Counted from the first letter of the stretch, positions 48,110 to 59,812 are shown. The stretch: 64,000 nucleotides of DNA from Psychrobacter immobilis (GCF_904846065.1 NZ_CAJGZV010000001.1:558001-622000); one strand, 5' to 3'. Program-made: numbers and translations. Notes: generated by a model from the letters alone, not told the origin.

Positions 48110-48523
48110 CTAGATTTGGCAGTTTACTTGATATTCTTTACCGTTTGCCCATTTGATGGCAAAAATACCTTTGTCGCCTTTCATATGCCATGCATAGACA
48201 GCTTCTGGGTTTGACTCATTAACGTAGCTTGCGGTATCACCTTGCACATCACCATTTAAGATGATTGGCTGCTCAGCCCATTTTACTTTAGGCAAGGTCG
48301 CATTGAGCATCACTTGTTTTTTATTAATAGATTGTTTAGCCATGATGGTGCTGTCGTCAGTACAGGTATAAGGTGCTGGTGCCATACGATCATAAGCGGC
48401 ATCGGTGACGCTTTCTGATGCAGGCGTGTTTGATGCATTTGGCGTAGTAGGAGCTGTGGTCGCACAAGCACTTAATAGGGCAAGGGTAGGTAGGGCAACA
48501 GCAAATTTAGTTAGGGTGTTCAT
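48110..48523 (-). CDS. Small lipoprotein, MliC-like C-terminal domain
   Basis: A 137-residue protein with signal peptide and lipobox LSAC (MNTLTKFAVALPTLALLSAC). ATG 48523 has GGAG 6 bp upstream. After a Pro/Thr/Asn linker, the C-terminal 90 residues begin YTCTDDSTI and end KEYQVNCQI, with alternating strands and two Cys that could bond. This arrangement resembles the MliC family of lysozyme inhibitors (beta-barrel with a start and end Cys), but the conserved SGxxY and YxxKG motifs are not clear. Periplasmic or outer-membrane location is expected. Confidence 0.65.
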   Translation of the reverse strand: MNTLTKFAVALPTLALLSACATTAPTTPNASNTPASESVTDAAYDRMAPAPYTCTDDSTIMAKQSINKKQVMLNATLPKVKWAEQPIILNGDVQGDTASYVNESNPEAVYAWHMKGDKGIFAIKWANGKEYQVNCQI

Positions 48524-48858
48524 GGCATTCTCCAAAGATATAAAAATCATAATGTATTTATTTTTAATAATGCGTTAAGCATATAGCGCATATGGTAACG
48601 AAAACAGCGCTTGAAGAATGTTAGAAATTGTTTGTTACGTGTTCATTAAGTTACTTAATCACTGACTAATGTAACGCATCATTTGGTGCATTTTGGTCGG
48701 TATTTGAGCTTTGATTGTGGATTTATTAAAAATAAACCGATTGAAATGAAAAAGCGCCTATCGATCTTTTGACCGATAGACGCTTTTTTGATGAGCTTAA
48801 ATAAGTGTTCGTCACTCGTTTAAGCATCTGCATTTAGCAATGAGATACAGAGCTTTAG
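48524..48858. other. Intergenic region upstream of the small lipoprotein gene
   Basis: These 335 bp hold the lipoprotein promoter region (AT-rich, no unambiguous boxes) and, at 48749-48790, the terminator of the next minus-strand gene. No coding frame was found. Confidence 0.5.
48749..48790 (-). terminator. Rho-independent terminator after the YgiQ gene
   Basis: Stem AAAAAGCG-C-CTATCG / CGATAG-A-CGCTTTTT with one mismatch. On the minus strand it follows the radical SAM gene by about 70 bp. Confidence 0.8.
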
Positions 48859-51318
48859 CTACTTGGTTTTACGCGGTGGCAGACCCGTATGCTGGGTTTG
48901 GAAATTGCCTTTGCTCACGCGCTTTTTGGTGTTTTTGCTGACCGTGTTTTTACTCGCAGCGCCTTTAGCGGATGCGCCATTGGTTGACGAATTATTATTA
49001 CGCTTCACCGAGTCATTACCTAGGCGGCTGTTCTTTTTACGCGCTGATTGATAGCTGTCTTGTGCCGCATCGCGCCCTTCTAAACTGGCGTTGAACGGCG
49101 GGATTAAGCAGCCACGATTTTTACCAATCAAATCACCACGACCCATATCTTGCAGAGCTTTACGCAATAATACCCAGTTTTTTGGATCATGATAGCGCAA
49201 GAACGCTTTATGCAATTTGCGCTGCTTACCCGATTTGACGATATCCATGTCACCTTCATCGCGGCTGATTTTATGCAGTGGATCTTTGTGCGTATGATAC
49301 ATGGTGGTCGCTGTCGCCATCGGGCTAGGATAAAACGCTTGTACTTGGTCAGCGCGGTAGCCATGGCTTTTTAGCCACAGCGCAAGGTTCATCATATCCT
49401 CATCTTTCGTGCCCGGATGCGCGGCGATAAAGTAAGGAATCAGATATTGCTCTTTGCCAGCTTCTTGGCTGTACTGCTCAAACATGGCTTTGAATTTATC
49501 ATAGCTGCCCATGCCCGGCTTCATCATTTTCGATAAGACGTTTTCTTCTGAATGTTCAGGTGCAATTTTTAGATAACCACCGACATGATGACTGACCAAT
49601 TCTTTGACGTATTCTGGATCTTTCACCGCTAGGTCATAACGCAAGCCAGAGGCGATAAGAATCTTTTTTACACCTTTGATATCACGGGCTTTGCGATACA
49701 GCTTGGTCAAATTACTGTGATCGGTAATCAAGTTTTCGCAGACGTCAGGATAGACGCAAGACGGCTTACGGCAATTCTTTTCAATGGTCTCGTCTTTACA
49801 GCTCAGACGATACATATTGGCCGTTGGCCCGCCAAGGTCAGAGATAACGCCAGTGTAGTTAGGTGCGGTATCACGAATGGCTTCGACTTCTCGTAGGATA
49901 GATTCTTCCGAGCGGTTTTGGATAATGCGTCCTTCGTGCTCAGTGATTGAGCAGAAAGTACAACCACCAAAACAGCCGCGCATGATATTGACAGAAAATT
50001 TAATCATGTCATAAGCAGGGATGCGTGCATCGCCATAGCTTGGATGCGGCAAACGTGCGTACGGCAAATCAAACACATAATCCATCTCTTCAGTCGAGAG
50101 CGGAATCGGTGGTGGATTGAGCCAGACATCGATGGAGGTGTGTGAGTTACCAGCGCCACTACTATGACGTTGCACGAGGGCACGGGCATTACCTGGATTG
50201 GTCTCAAGATGTAAGATACGGCTGGCATGAGCGTATAAAACAGGGTCAGATTTGACGTGCTCATAATCAGGCAGACGAATGACCGTCTTTTCACGTGGTG
50301 GCATTTTTATTTTATGTTTACGCGCCGTCATTGGCTTATCAAAACCACGCATTTGCACCACTTGCGTTTCTTCGTCAACTTGCTCGGCATTTAGAATTTT
50401 ATTGGCAACTGGTTCAGACACAAAGCCCGGATACTGTGAAGCCATTCCTGAGAGCGCTTGCCCAACCGGTGAATCGCTGGGTTTGTCTTGCTCGATTGAG
50501 CATTGATCCACGTCTTCGGTCATCACATACGGATTGATAATCGGGTCAACACGGCCCACGGTATCGACGTCATTACTAGCAACTTCAGTCATATCGTCTT
50601 GCCAATGGCGGCGCGTTGGCGTCAATAGATATGAGGTACCGCGCAATTTGCTCATCTGCTCAAAGCTATAGCCTTTAGACAGACCATGTACCACATCGAC
50701 GATGGCGCGCTCAGCATTACCGTACAATAAAACATCGGCACGGGCATCCATCAAAATACTGCGGCGGACTTTGTCCGACCAGTAATCATAATGAGCGATA
50801 CGGCGTAAGCTACCTTCGATACCGCCTAAGATAATTGGCACATCAGGATAAGCTTCACGGCAGCGCTGGCTATAGACGATAGCGGCGCGGTCAGGGCGTT
50901 TATTTGCCACGTTGCCCGGCGAGTACGCATCATCGCTACGAATCTTGCGATCGGCGGTATAGCGGTTGATCATGCTGTCCATGTTGCCTGCGGTCACGCC
51001 GTAAGCATAGACAGGTTTGCCCAATTCCATAAACGCATCTTTGCTCTTCCAATCGGGCTGAGCAATGATACCCACACGAAAGCCTTGTGACTCTAGTAGA
51101 CGACCGATAATCGCCATACCAAAGCTTGGATGATCGACATAAGCATCGCCTGAAATGATGATGACATCACAGGCATCCCAGCCCAAATCGTCCATTTCTT
51201 TGCGGCTCATTGGCAAATAAGGCGCAGGTTCGTAACAGCTTGCCCAATGTTTGTCGTAGTCGTAAAGTGGTTTGGTGCCTTGTTTAAAGGCGGTGCGGGC
51301 GATGGTATCGGCAGACAT
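48859..51318 (-). CDS. YgiQ-family radical SAM protein
   Basis: An 819-residue protein of the YgiQ/UPF0313 family, function not established. The N-terminal part ([40 protein letters not shown]) is a B12-binding-like domain; the radical SAM centre is [16 protein letters not shown], giving CxxxCxxC for the 4Fe-4S cluster. [12 protein letters not shown] and [19 protein letters not shown] follow, as in all family members. The C-terminal tail of about 70 residues is basic, Ser/Asn/Lys-rich and probably disordered. It is monocistronic. Confidence 0.9.
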   Translation of the reverse strand: MSADTIARTAFKQGTKPLYDYDKHWASCYEPAPYLPMSRKEMDDLGWDACDVIIISGDAYVDHPSFGMAIIGRLLESQGFRVGIIAQPDWKSKDAFMELGKPVYAYGVTAGNMDSMINRYTADRKIRSDDAYSPGNVANKRPDRAAIVYSQRCREAYPDVPIILGGIEGSLRRIAHYDYWSDKVRRSILMDARADVLLYGNAERAIVDVVHGLSKGYSFEQMSKLRGTSYLLTPTRRHWQDDMTEVASNDVDTVGRVDPIINPYVMTEDVDQCSIEQDKPSDSPVGQALSGMASQYPGFVSEPVANKILNAEQVDEETQVVQMRGFDKPMTARKHKIKMPPREKTVIRLPDYEHVKSDPVLYAHASRILHLETNPGNARALVQRHSSGAGNSHTSIDVWLNPPPIPLSTEEMDYVFDLPYARLPHPSYGDARIPAYDMIKFSVNIMRGCFGGCTFCSITEHEGRIIQNRSEESILREVEAIRDTAPNYTGVISDLGGPTANMYRLSCKDETIEKNCRKPSCVYPDVCENLITDHSNLTKLYRKARDIKGVKKILIASGLRYDLAVKDPEYVKELVSHHVGGYLKIAPEHSEENVLSKMMKPGMGSYDKFKAMFEQYSQEAGKEQYLIPYFIAAHPGTKDEDMMNLALWLKSHGYRADQVQAFYPSPMATATTMYHTHKDPLHKISRDEGDMDIVKSGKQRKLHKAFLRYHDPKNWVLLRKALQDMGRGDLIGKNRGCLIPPFNASLEGRDAAQDSYQSARKKNSRLGNDSVKRNNNSSTNGASAKGAASKNTVSKNTKKRVSKGNFQTQHTGLPPRKTK

Positions 51319-51348
51319 GAGCGGACCTGTTAATTAGAAAAATGGCAC

Positions 51349-51384
51349 TAAAAAAAGCCGTTATTCATTAAAAATATTAACGGC
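51349..51384 (-). terminator. Terminator of the 51539-52294 lipoprotein gene
   Basis: GCCGTTA (51357-51363) and TAACGGC (51378-51384) pair; on the minus strand the stem is followed by a run of T. Confidence 0.75.
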
Positions 51385-51538
51385 TCATTTAAAAGCGCTC
51401 ATTTTAACATGAATTGTCTTCATGATGTCATAAACGATTAGCGATAAGTTATTGATAGTTTAAGTAATCTATGAATAAAAAGGCTTCTAGGAACTAAGCG
51501 CATCTTTATTTCAAATCATCGTTTATAGTAAGGATTTG

Positions 51539-52294
51539 CTACTCTAATAACTGAAATGGGAAAGTGACAACGTCAAAAGCTAAGGCAAAAGGCAATAAAA
51601 CCAGCTTCTGAGCTGTATTTGCGCCACTACGAGACACTTGATTTTGCTGACTTTGGGTATAAAAGCTCACCGTATAAGGCTTAGTTAAAGGGCGATAATT
51701 GGATTGGATTAAGCTGAGGTTACTTACTTGCGGATAGATAGCACCTTTGACAGGAACGCTAAAGCAAAAGCGCTGAGCATTGATACGCTGGTCACTGGCT
51801 GAGGTACATTCTTTGCCGTTGTTTTGCAAAAAGAACTGATAGTCAGAACGTTTAAATTCATCTTTTAGTTTGGCATAAGACAGCTTCATCTCACCCTGAA
51901 AATACCCATCGTTATTGGGCACATAAAAGTTCATCTCGTTATCGACTTGGATATTTTTTGGCGTTAAGTTGGTTAATAAACCCACCATCTCTGTCCCACC
52001 TTGGGTCAGCACATAGCTGTTTTTTTCACCGACGATTACCATGGTCGCGTTGGGCATTTTTGGCAATGCTTGTGCAGGACGACCAAAAGCTACGATTTGA
52101 TCTTCAGACAACACACTTTTAGTTGTCGTTTTGCTGACTCGATTGTCACTGTCTAATAATGAGCTAGTGGCACAGCCTGAGCTGGCGAGCAATGCCGCAA
52201 GGGACGCCACTGATATCACTGTCTTAAAGCTTAATGCTTTTAGTACTGGATTATTACTTTCTTCTTTTCTAATGGTACGGGTGTTTTTAGTCAT
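51539..52294 (-). CDS. Lipoprotein, function unknown
   Basis: A 251-residue protein. ATG 52294 has AAGGA 9 bp upstream; the frame extends 21 codons further but without a start signal. A basic N-region precedes a hydrophobic segment with the lipobox-like ASSGC. The mature part has SYVLTQGGTEMVGLLTNLTP and FCFSVPVKGAIYPQVSNLSL and ends with a hydrophobic FALAFDVVTFPFQLLE, a possible membrane-contact segment. I do not recognise a family. Likely located in the cell envelope. Confidence 0.7.
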   Translation of the reverse strand: MTKNTRTIRKEESNNPVLKALSFKTVISVASLAALLASSGCATSSLLDSDNRVSKTTTKSVLSEDQIVAFGRPAQALPKMPNATMVIVGEKNSYVLTQGGTEMVGLLTNLTPKNIQVDNEMNFYVPNNDGYFQGEMKLSYAKLKDEFKRSDYQFFLQNNGKECTSASDQRINAQRFCFSVPVKGAIYPQVSNLSLIQSNYRPLTKPYTVSFYTQSQQNQVSRSGANTAQKLVLLPFALAFDVVTFPFQLLE

Positions 52295-52436
52295 GGTAAG
52301 GCTTCCTTGTCTACTAGGCGATGGACTACTGGTGCGGCATCTATTATTTACTGCCAAACTTTCGTTGATATCGTACCTTGTTTGACCGCGACTTATCTAC
52401 TTTTAATTAAACAGCCAAGCAGTTTTCATAATCAAA

Positions 52437-52904
52437 TTAATCGAGCAAAATCTTTGTGCCACTTTTAGTAAAGTTCATCACAAATTGGCTTTTAAAGTTG
52501 CGCACATTATTCTCATAGGTGAGCAAACCAGTCGTGAATCGATGGTAATCGCTCATATTTTTGGCATTGACCATCAACATAAAATCCGCATCACCAGACA
52601 CCTCATAACAGCTCATCACCTGTGGCTGCGCATTCATCAAGCGCTCAAACCGATGTTGCATCGAGGTATTTGAGCGCGCCATCTCTATCATCACCACCGC
52701 GGTCAGTCCGTAACCAACCTTATTTGGGTCAACGATAGCGACTTGCTTGGTAATGACGCCATTGCTGATTAATGCTTGAATACGGCGCTGGGCAGTAGCG
52801 ATAGACACATGCACTTGTTCTGCCACCCTTTTTAATGGCAAGGTCGCATCGTCTTGTAATAAATTTAAAATCGCTTTATCGATATCATCTAAAACTTGGC
52901 TCAT
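52437..52904 (-). CDS. Lrp/AsnC family transcriptional regulator
   Basis: A 155-residue regulator with an N-terminal winged helix (LDDIDKAILNLLQDDATLPL, VHVSIATAQRRIQALISNGV) and a C-terminal RAM ligand domain (GLTAVVMIEMARSN, VMSCYEVSGDADFMLMVNAK). ATG 52904 is chosen with an AGAGAG site upstream and because the family start follows directly. It is divergent from the transporter at 53195, with about 290 bp between, an arrangement in which Lrp-type proteins often control the neighbour in response to an amino acid. The ligand is unknown. Confidence 0.92.
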   Translation of the reverse strand: MSQVLDDIDKAILNLLQDDATLPLKRVAEQVHVSIATAQRRIQALISNGVITKQVAIVDPNKVGYGLTAVVMIEMARSNTSMQHRFERLMNAQPQVMSCYEVSGDADFMLMVNAKNMSDYHRFTTGLLTYENNVRNFKSQFVMNFTKSGTKILLD

Positions 52905-53194
52905 GGTGTTCTCTCTTTTAGAAAGCATTTCATTCACTAGATTTTTTATAATTATTATCACTATAAGTCAAAATATAAGAAAATATTTATTTTCAAAGGC
53001 TATAAAAGATAAATTTATTCATAAATAAATTTTTATAGCAATAATCTCTCAGCGACACTCAGTAAAATAGGCGCTATTAATCAAGGTCTAACAATCAAAA
53101 CTTAGCAATTAAAGCCTAGCAACCAAAGCTTAACCATAACAAGTAAAAGCTCACAGCTGGTTTTCTAATATCTATTTAAACTTACGGTGATTTT

Positions 53195-54217
53195 ATGTCT
53201 ACTTCAATGCTCTCTACTGTCTTCGCAAATACGCTCGCAACGACTGTCTCACGCTTGCCATTGCCAGCGATTTGGACAGCGGGTAGCGCACAGCAACGCA
53301 CATTAATTTTGGGCGTCATACTAGCAATCTTGTCGAACCTTTTATTTGGCGTGCTGTATGCTTACAGCAGCTTTTTGGCGCCGTTATCAGGTACGCAAGT
53401 TTTTATCTGGCGGATGCTAGCAATGTGGGCGGCATTGATATGCTATCTACTGGTTAGTGGACGTTTAGGCTTGCATGTCAATAAAATAAAAAATCTAGTA
53501 TCAATTAAACAGTGGGCGTGGTTACTATTGCCGACACCGATATTCTTAAGCCAGTTTTGGTTATTTATGTGGGCACCGGTCAATGGGCAGGGCGTACAAA
53601 CCGCGATGGGTTATTTTTTATTTCCGCTGATGATGGTTATATTTGGTTGCGTGCTATTTGGTGAAAAATTAAGCCGTTTGCAATGGTTGGCGGTTGCATT
53701 TGCTGCATTAGGAGTCGGCAGTGAAATTATCCGTACGCAAAGTGTCTCTTGGGCAACGCTTTGGGTCTGCGGCACGTATCCGCTGTATTATATTTTGCGT
53801 CGTCTGCAAGGGATTGGCGCGGTGACTGGATTATTGGTTGATTTAACGATATTCGCACCATTTGCTGTGGCTTATTTGTTTTTATTCGCACCGAGCAGTT
53901 TAAGCTTAGTGAGCGGTTCTGGCTTTTTTATCCTGATGCTGGCGGGACTTGGTGTCATGAGCGTGTTGGCCATGAAAACCAATGTGGATGCCAGCCAAAT
54001 GCTGCCAGTAAATGTCTATGGCATGATGAGCTATTTAGAGCCTGCATTATTATTTATCTTAGCCGTAACTGTACTGGGCAATCCGTTTGAATCAGCGATG
54101 ATTTATAGCTATGGTTTGATTTGGCTCGGTATTATCTGTCTGATTATGCACGGTATACGTCAATTACGCAGTGCTCATAAACAATCGCAAACGACAAAGA
54201 TTGCGCCAGTTGTTTGA
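53195..54217 (+). CDS. EamA/RarD-type membrane transporter
   Basis: A 340-residue drug/metabolite-superfamily protein with ten predicted transmembrane segments. The N-terminal block (LILGVILAILSNLLFGVLYA, then GTQVFIWRMLAMW) and SYLEPALLFILAVTVLGNPF near the C-terminus match RarD proteins. There is an additional N-terminal stretch of about 30 residues. Substrate unknown; the adjacent Lrp-type regulator makes amino-acid or metabolite export plausible. A terminator shared with smpB follows. Confidence 0.85.
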   Translation: MSTSMLSTVFANTLATTVSRLPLPAIWTAGSAQQRTLILGVILAILSNLLFGVLYAYSSFLAPLSGTQVFIWRMLAMWAALICYLLVSGRLGLHVNKIKNLVSIKQWAWLLLPTPIFLSQFWLFMWAPVNGQGVQTAMGYFLFPLMMVIFGCVLFGEKLSRLQWLAVAFAALGVGSEIIRTQSVSWATLWVCGTYPLYYILRRLQGIGAVTGLLVDLTIFAPFAVAYLFLFAPSSLSLVSGSGFFILMLAGLGVMSVLAMKTNVDASQMLPVNVYGMMSYLEPALLFILAVTVLGNPFESAMIYSYGLIWLGIICLIMHGIRQLRSAHKQSQTTKIAPVV

Positions 54218-54246
54218 AAGTTAATAAGTAAGAGTAATCGAATAAA

Positions 54247-54290
54247 TAAAAACGGGCGATTCAGCATAAAGTTGAATCGTCCGTTTTTTT
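54247..54290. terminator. Bidirectional terminator between the transporter gene and smpB
   Basis: Stem AACGGGCGATTCA / TGAATCGTCCGTT with one G-T pair, A-run on the left and T-run on the right, between convergent genes. Confidence 0.85.
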
Positions 54291-54321
54291 AAGATTAACA
54301 CCAATCTGTTGAAAGATGGCT

Positions 54322-54798
54322 TTAATCTAAATCCTTCTTAAAACCACGCTGCTTATCACGTTCCCAGTCACGGTCTTTAAGCGTTTTACGTTTGTCGTGC
54401 TGTTTTTTACCCAATGCCAAGCCAATTTGACATTTCACCAGCGAGTTTTTCCAATAGCAGGATAATGGCACGCAGGCATAGCCTTTTTGGTTGACTGCAC
54501 CCATTAACTTTTCGATTTCGCGGCGATTAAGCAGCAGTTTACGGGTACGTATACTATCAGGACTGACATGCGTCGAGCTGGATAGTAGCGGCTGGATATG
54601 CGCGCCAAACAGGAATGCCTCATTATTACGAAAGATAATATAAGCTTCGGTAATGGTCATTTTGCCCGCGCGAATGGCTTTTACTTCCCAACCTTGTAAC
54701 GACAATCCTGCCTCAAACGTTTCTTCAATAAAATACTCGTGTCGAGCTTTTTTATTGGCACAAATTTGATTCTCTGGTTTTTTTGATTTTTTTGACAT
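54322..54798 (-). CDS. smpB: SsrA-binding protein SmpB
   Basis: Binds tmRNA and brings it to stalled ribosomes for trans-translation. The 158-residue protein shows [40 protein letters not shown] and the basic C-terminal tail [20 protein letters not shown], all conserved in SmpB. The start ATG 54798 is preceded by GGAG, directly after a 9-bp inverted repeat. The tmRNA gene is not in the window. Confidence 0.96.
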   Translation of the reverse strand: MSKKSKKPENQICANKKARHEYFIEETFEAGLSLQGWEVKAIRAGKMTITEAYIIFRNNEAFLFGAHIQPLLSSSTHVSPDSIRTRKLLLNRREIEKLMGAVNQKGYACVPLSCYWKNSLVKCQIGLALGKKQHDKRKTLKDRDWERDKQRGFKKDLD

Positions 54799-55666
<868 letters not shown>

Positions 55667-55747
55667 CAAAATACCTGCTGACAATGAAGATGTGTTGAAT
55701 ATTTAAACGCATCGAAATCCTCAAAGCCACCGATACAAGTGCTATAA

Positions 55748-56017
<270 letters not shown>

Positions 56018-56020
56018 AAT

Positions 56021-57337
56021 ATGACAACATCACTCTTATCTACGAAATCAACGAACGACTTTGACCAGCAACATCTCTGGCATCCTTATGCTAGTCTACC
56101 GCCGACTTATCCTAATATTGTGATTGATCACGCTGATGGTATTTATATCGTTACTGAAGACGGCACGCGCTTGATCGATGGTATGTCATCGTGGTGGGCG
56201 AGCGTCCATGGCTATAATCATCCCAAACTAAACGCGGCAATTATTGATCAGTTGGGTAAAATGGCGCATGTCATGTTTGGTGGTTTGACCCATCAACCCG
56301 CGATAGACTTGGGTAAAAAGCTGCTTGCAATCGTTCCTGCTGGACTGGATGCCATATTTTATGCAGATAGCGGTAGCATTGCGGTAGAAGTGGCATTAAA
56401 GATGGCATTGCAATATCAAATTGCCGCTAAGCGTCCGCAAAAGTGCCAATTTGCCTCGACCCATTCTGGCTATTATGGTGATACGTGGCATGCGATGAGT
56501 GTCTGCGACCCTATCAATGGCATGCACAGCTTGTATGGTAAACAGTTACCGATGCAGCATTTTGTGCCAGCTCCGCCAATGGGCTTTGAGCGTGATATTA
56601 GCCAGTCTGAATATGATGAATTAACGGATTTCTTTGATAAAAATAGCGATCAGCTCGCCGGTTTTATTATCGAGCCGATTATTCAAGGCGCAGGCGGCAT
56701 GCGTTTTTATAGCCCAGAATACTTACAACTGTTGCGAAAGCTCTGTGATGAATATGATGTTGTATTAATTGCTGATGAAATCGCCACAGGCTTTGGACGT
56801 AGTGGCAAGCTGTTCGCTTGTGAGCATGCGAGTATCAGCCCTGATATCATGACGATTGGCAAGGCATTAACTGGCGGTTATATGACTTTTGCGGCGACTT
56901 TATGTACGCGTAACATTGCCGATACCATTAGCCAAAGTGATTATCCGGCACTGATGCACGGTCCGACCTTTATGGGCAATCCGCTAGCTTGTGCCGTCGC
57001 TTGTGCCTCAATTGATTTAATACTCTCCTATGATATTGAAGCGCGTACAGCAAATATCCAAACAATAATGGAACAACAACTTGCTGTAGCAGCAAAGCTA
57101 GACGGTGTTAAGGAAGTACGCTGTCTAGGCGCAGTTGCCGTCATTGAGTTAAATGAAGCGGTTGGTATGCCAATCTTTCAGGCTTTATTGATTGAGAATG
57201 GTATTTGGGTCAGACCATTTGGGAAACTGGTTTATATCATGCCGCCTTATATCATCACGAATACTGAGCTTTTGACTTTATGTCAATCGCTATTAAAAGT
57301 AGTCAGTATTTATTTAACGCAAAAAGGTCAAGAATGA
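56021..57337 (+). CDS. bioA: Adenosylmethionine-8-amino-7-oxononanoate aminotransferase
   Basis: PLP enzyme that makes 7,8-diaminopelargonic acid in biotin synthesis. The 438-residue class III aminotransferase has LWHPYASLPPTYPN, the SSWWASVHGYNHPKLN motif typical of BioA, LIADEIATGFGRSGKLFACE and the PLP lysine in MTIGKALTGGYM. It starts 3 bp after the ferredoxin stop without a clear ribosome binding site, which suggests translational coupling. Its stop overlaps the bioD start. bioB, bioF and bioC are not in the window. Confidence 0.95.
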   Translation: MTTSLLSTKSTNDFDQQHLWHPYASLPPTYPNIVIDHADGIYIVTEDGTRLIDGMSSWWASVHGYNHPKLNAAIIDQLGKMAHVMFGGLTHQPAIDLGKKLLAIVPAGLDAIFYADSGSIAVEVALKMALQYQIAAKRPQKCQFASTHSGYYGDTWHAMSVCDPINGMHSLYGKQLPMQHFVPAPPMGFERDISQSEYDELTDFFDKNSDQLAGFIIEPIIQGAGGMRFYSPEYLQLLRKLCDEYDVVLIADEIATGFGRSGKLFACEHASISPDIMTIGKALTGGYMTFAATLCTRNIADTISQSDYPALMHGPTFMGNPLACAVACASIDLILSYDIEARTANIQTIMEQQLAVAAKLDGVKEVRCLGAVAVIELNEAVGMPIFQALLIENGIWVRPFGKLVYIMPPYIITNTELLTLCQSLLKVVSIYLTQKGQE

Positions 57338-58074
57338 GCGTTCTCTTTATCTCCGGTATCGATACCGACATCGGCAAAACTTATACGACGGGTATGATTG
57401 CCAAAGCGCTGATGCATCAAGGCGTCAATGTCATTACCCAAAAGCTGGTGCAAACTGGTGTCGCAATAAATCTAGATAGTGGCGAGATAGGAATTGCTGA
57501 TGATATTATTATCCATCGTCAGCTGATGAGCCTTCCGTTGCAACCTTGCGACCTCAATTTCACCACTTGTCCATATCGTTATGAGAAGCCTGCGTCACCG
57601 CATTTATCTGCCAAGCTTGCAGGGCAAACTCTTAATCCTGAATTGATTACTAAAGCGACGCAGCAATTGCAACAAAGCTACGATGTGGTGCTCTTAGAAG
57701 GTGCTGGTGGATTGCTCGTGCCAATAACTGAGCAATTATTAACCTTAGATTATATTGCAGCTCAAGGCTATCCGATTGTTTTGGTCACTTCTGGTCGGCT
57801 TGGTAGCATCAACCATACCTTGCTTAGTTTGGAGGCGATAAAATTTCGCGGTCTAGAAGTTCATAGTGTTATTTATAATCATATTCATGATAATGCTGCT
57901 CAGACGGATGCTGAGATTGCAAATAGTACCATGGATTTTTTACAAAATTATTTAGCTGCAAATTACCCCAAAGCGCATTGGTTACAGATACCGTATATAG
58001 ATGGCAGTCATCAAGCCAATTATGAGGCGTTATCAAAAAGCTATTCATTGTCTTTACCAGTCGATTTCGTCTAA
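57334..58074 (+). CDS. bioD: Dethiobiotin synthetase
   Basis: Closes the ureido ring to form dethiobiotin with ATP and CO2. The 246-residue P-loop protein has FISGIDTDIGKTYTTGMIA (Walker A variant), TQKLVQTG, YRYEKPASPHLSA and VLLEGAGGLLVPI. ATG 57334 overlaps the bioA stop in ATGA; a start 54 bp further upstream would lie within bioA without support. It forms an operon with bioA. rnpB follows after about 110 bp. Confidence 0.94.
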   Translation: MSVLFISGIDTDIGKTYTTGMIAKALMHQGVNVITQKLVQTGVAINLDSGEIGIADDIIIHRQLMSLPLQPCDLNFTTCPYRYEKPASPHLSAKLAGQTLNPELITKATQQLQQSYDVVLLEGAGGLLVPITEQLLTLDYIAAQGYPIVLVTSGRLGSINHTLLSLEAIKFRGLEVHSVIYNHIHDNAAQTDAEIANSTMDFLQNYLAANYPKAHWLQIPYIDGSHQANYEALSKSYSLSLPVDFV

Positions 58075-58150
58075 AAGCTTTATGAGTGTGGTTTCTTTTC
58101 TATCGCAAAATAGGCTTTTATCTCAAGTCTGCAAATAAATAGAAAACTCA

Positions 58151-58180
58151 TTCCCAATTAGTCGATATGTTTGCTATACT
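58151..58180 (+). promoter_or_regulatory. Probable promoter of rnpB
   Basis: TTCCCA (58151-58156), 18-bp spacer, TATACT (58175-58180), followed by a GC-rich GCGCGC just before the mature RNA. The -35 box is weak. Confidence 0.5.
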
Positions 58181-58187
58181 AGCGCGC

Positions 58188-58550
<363 letters not shown>

Positions 58551-58644
58551 CTTTTTTATTGTTCGTTTTTATCGTTAGTAGTATAAGTATTTGCCATTAA
58601 TTTGAATTAAATTCCTATTTCTTGCAGAAAATGATAATTAGGGG

Positions 58645-58673
58645 TTGACGTCCTTCGCTTCTATCGGTATTAT
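58645..58673 (+). promoter_or_regulatory. Promoter of tRNA-Met
   Basis: TTGACG (58645-58650), 17-bp spacer, TATTAT (58668-58673), then GC-containing ACCGAGCC, which could act as a stringent discriminator. Confidence 0.7.
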
Positions 58674-58687
58674 ACCGAGCCTTAAAT

Positions 58688-58764
58688 GGCGATGTAGCTC
58701 AGCTGGTTAGAGCGCATGACTCATAATCGTGAGGTCAAGAGTTCAAGTCTCTTCATCGCCACCA
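58688..58764 (+). tRNA. tRNA-Met (anticodon CAT)
   Basis: A 77-nt cloverleaf with acceptor GGCGATG/CATCGCC, D-arm AGCTCAGCTGGTTAGAGC, anticodon stem CATGA/TCGTG around CTCATAA, T-arm AAGAG-TTCAAGT-CTCTT and an encoded CCA. The first acceptor pair is G-C, so it is not the initiator. Elongator Met is favoured, since GGCGATGTAGCTCAG is the elongator sequence known in Moraxellaceae; the lysidine-modified Ile2 tRNA with the same anticodon is the alternative. Confidence 0.93.
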
Positions 58765-58791
58765 TTTATAGTAAGACTTGCAGTATTAAAG

Positions 58792-58821
58792 AAGCCAATC
58801 CGTTGTGATTGGTTTTTTTTT
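58792..58821 (+). terminator. Terminator of tRNA-Met
   Basis: CCAATC (58795-58800) and GATTGG (58807-58812) with a six-base loop, followed by a run of nine T. Confidence 0.8.
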
Positions 58822-58999
58822 GTCCAAAATAAATAAGTGAAAACTCTGTTATACAGTCATTTAAATAAATAATCGCTTATAATTACTTACTGTTTTCTTG
58901 CTAAATCATAGGTTTATCTGTTTAGGTACAGATTAATTCTTGTAACTTATGTCCCGCTTACTTATCATAGGGGCTGTTTCGGTAAAGTCCTGTAACGCT

Positions 59000-59812
59000 A
59001 TGTCTGTACAATTACCCCCTTATCGTCCGATTAAGCATCGTAGTGGCCTTAAAGTCATGGGTGCTGCATTTCATGCACTGCTCATGCGTGAGCTACAAAC
59101 GCGCTTTGGTGGTTACCGTTTGGGCTATTTGTGGGCGCCGCTAGAAGTTCTTTTTCAAATTCTTATATTTTTGGTTATTTTTGGCGCTATTCGTGAGCGT
59201 TTAGTGCCAGGAATGGATTTTTCTTTGTTCTTAGTAGCAGGAATGGTTCCGTTTCGTATGTTTCAAAAAATAGCAACTAGGGCATTAGGGGCTGTTGAAG
59301 CTAATAAAGGCTTGTTGATGTATCGTTCAATCAAACACATCGATGTGATTATTGCCCGCTCATTTTTAGAGTTAATCATTTATTTTTTTACTTCTATACT
59401 GCTATTAGCTGGTTTGGCCTTTTTCAATATCTATGCCAATCTAGAAAACTTGCATATCGTACTGTTTTGCTGGATTACTTTGTTCATGTTTAGCTTTGGC
59501 ATCGCTTTAATTATGATGGTAATAGGGTATTATGGTGGCGAGATTAGTAAAGTAGTGACAATATTTTTTACGATACTTTACTTTACCTCAGGTATTGTTT
59601 TCCCTATTCACATAGTTCCAGAGCCTTATTTTAGTTACTTATTATACAATCCTCTGATCCATAATATTGAGCTCATAAGACATGCTTTCGCTCCCAATTA
59701 TCCAGCCTATCATATTGATATAACGTATTTCTTGAAGTGGATGATCGGTGTTAATTTTTTTGGCCTTTTACTTTATAAATTTACAGAAAGAGATATGCTG
59801 CGTTCTCGTTAG
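59000..59812 (+). CDS. kpsM: Capsule polysaccharide ABC exporter, permease (KpsM/CtrC type)
   Basis: Inner-membrane component that carries capsule polysaccharide across the inner membrane. The protein has about six transmembrane segments of the ABC-2 type, with LLMRELQTRFGGYRLGYLWA at the cytoplasmic N-terminus, VAGMVPFRMFQKIATRAL and PLIHNIELIRHAFAP near the end. ATG 59000 (MSVQLPPYRPIKHRS) gives 270 residues and the usual start; the frame is open to ATG 58949, but neither has a clear ribosome binding site. It is the first gene of the capsule export cluster, 235 bp after the tRNA. Confidence 0.9.
   Translation: MSVQLPPYRPIKHRSGLKVMGAAFHALLMRELQTRFGGYRLGYLWAPLEVLFQILIFLVIFGAIRERLVPGMDFSLFLVAGMVPFRMFQKIATRALGAVEANKGLLMYRSIKHIDVIIARSFLELIIYFFTSILLLAGLAFFNIYANLENLHIVLFCWITLFMFSFGIALIMMVIGYYGGEISKVVTIFFTILYFTSGIVFPIHIVPEPYFSYLLYNPLIHNIELIRHAFAPNYPAYHIDITYFLKWMIGVNFFGLLLYKFTERDMLRSR

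Noticed and set aside
58688..58764. tRNA-Ile2 (lysidine) interpretation of the CAT anticodon
   Set aside because: The body resembles elongator tRNA-Met of Moraxellaceae; not fully excluded, but less likely.
58821..59000. JUMPstart/ops element before the capsule genes
   Set aside because: GGGGCTGTTTCGGTAAAG near 58970 is vaguely similar, but the ops core GGCGGTAG is absent.
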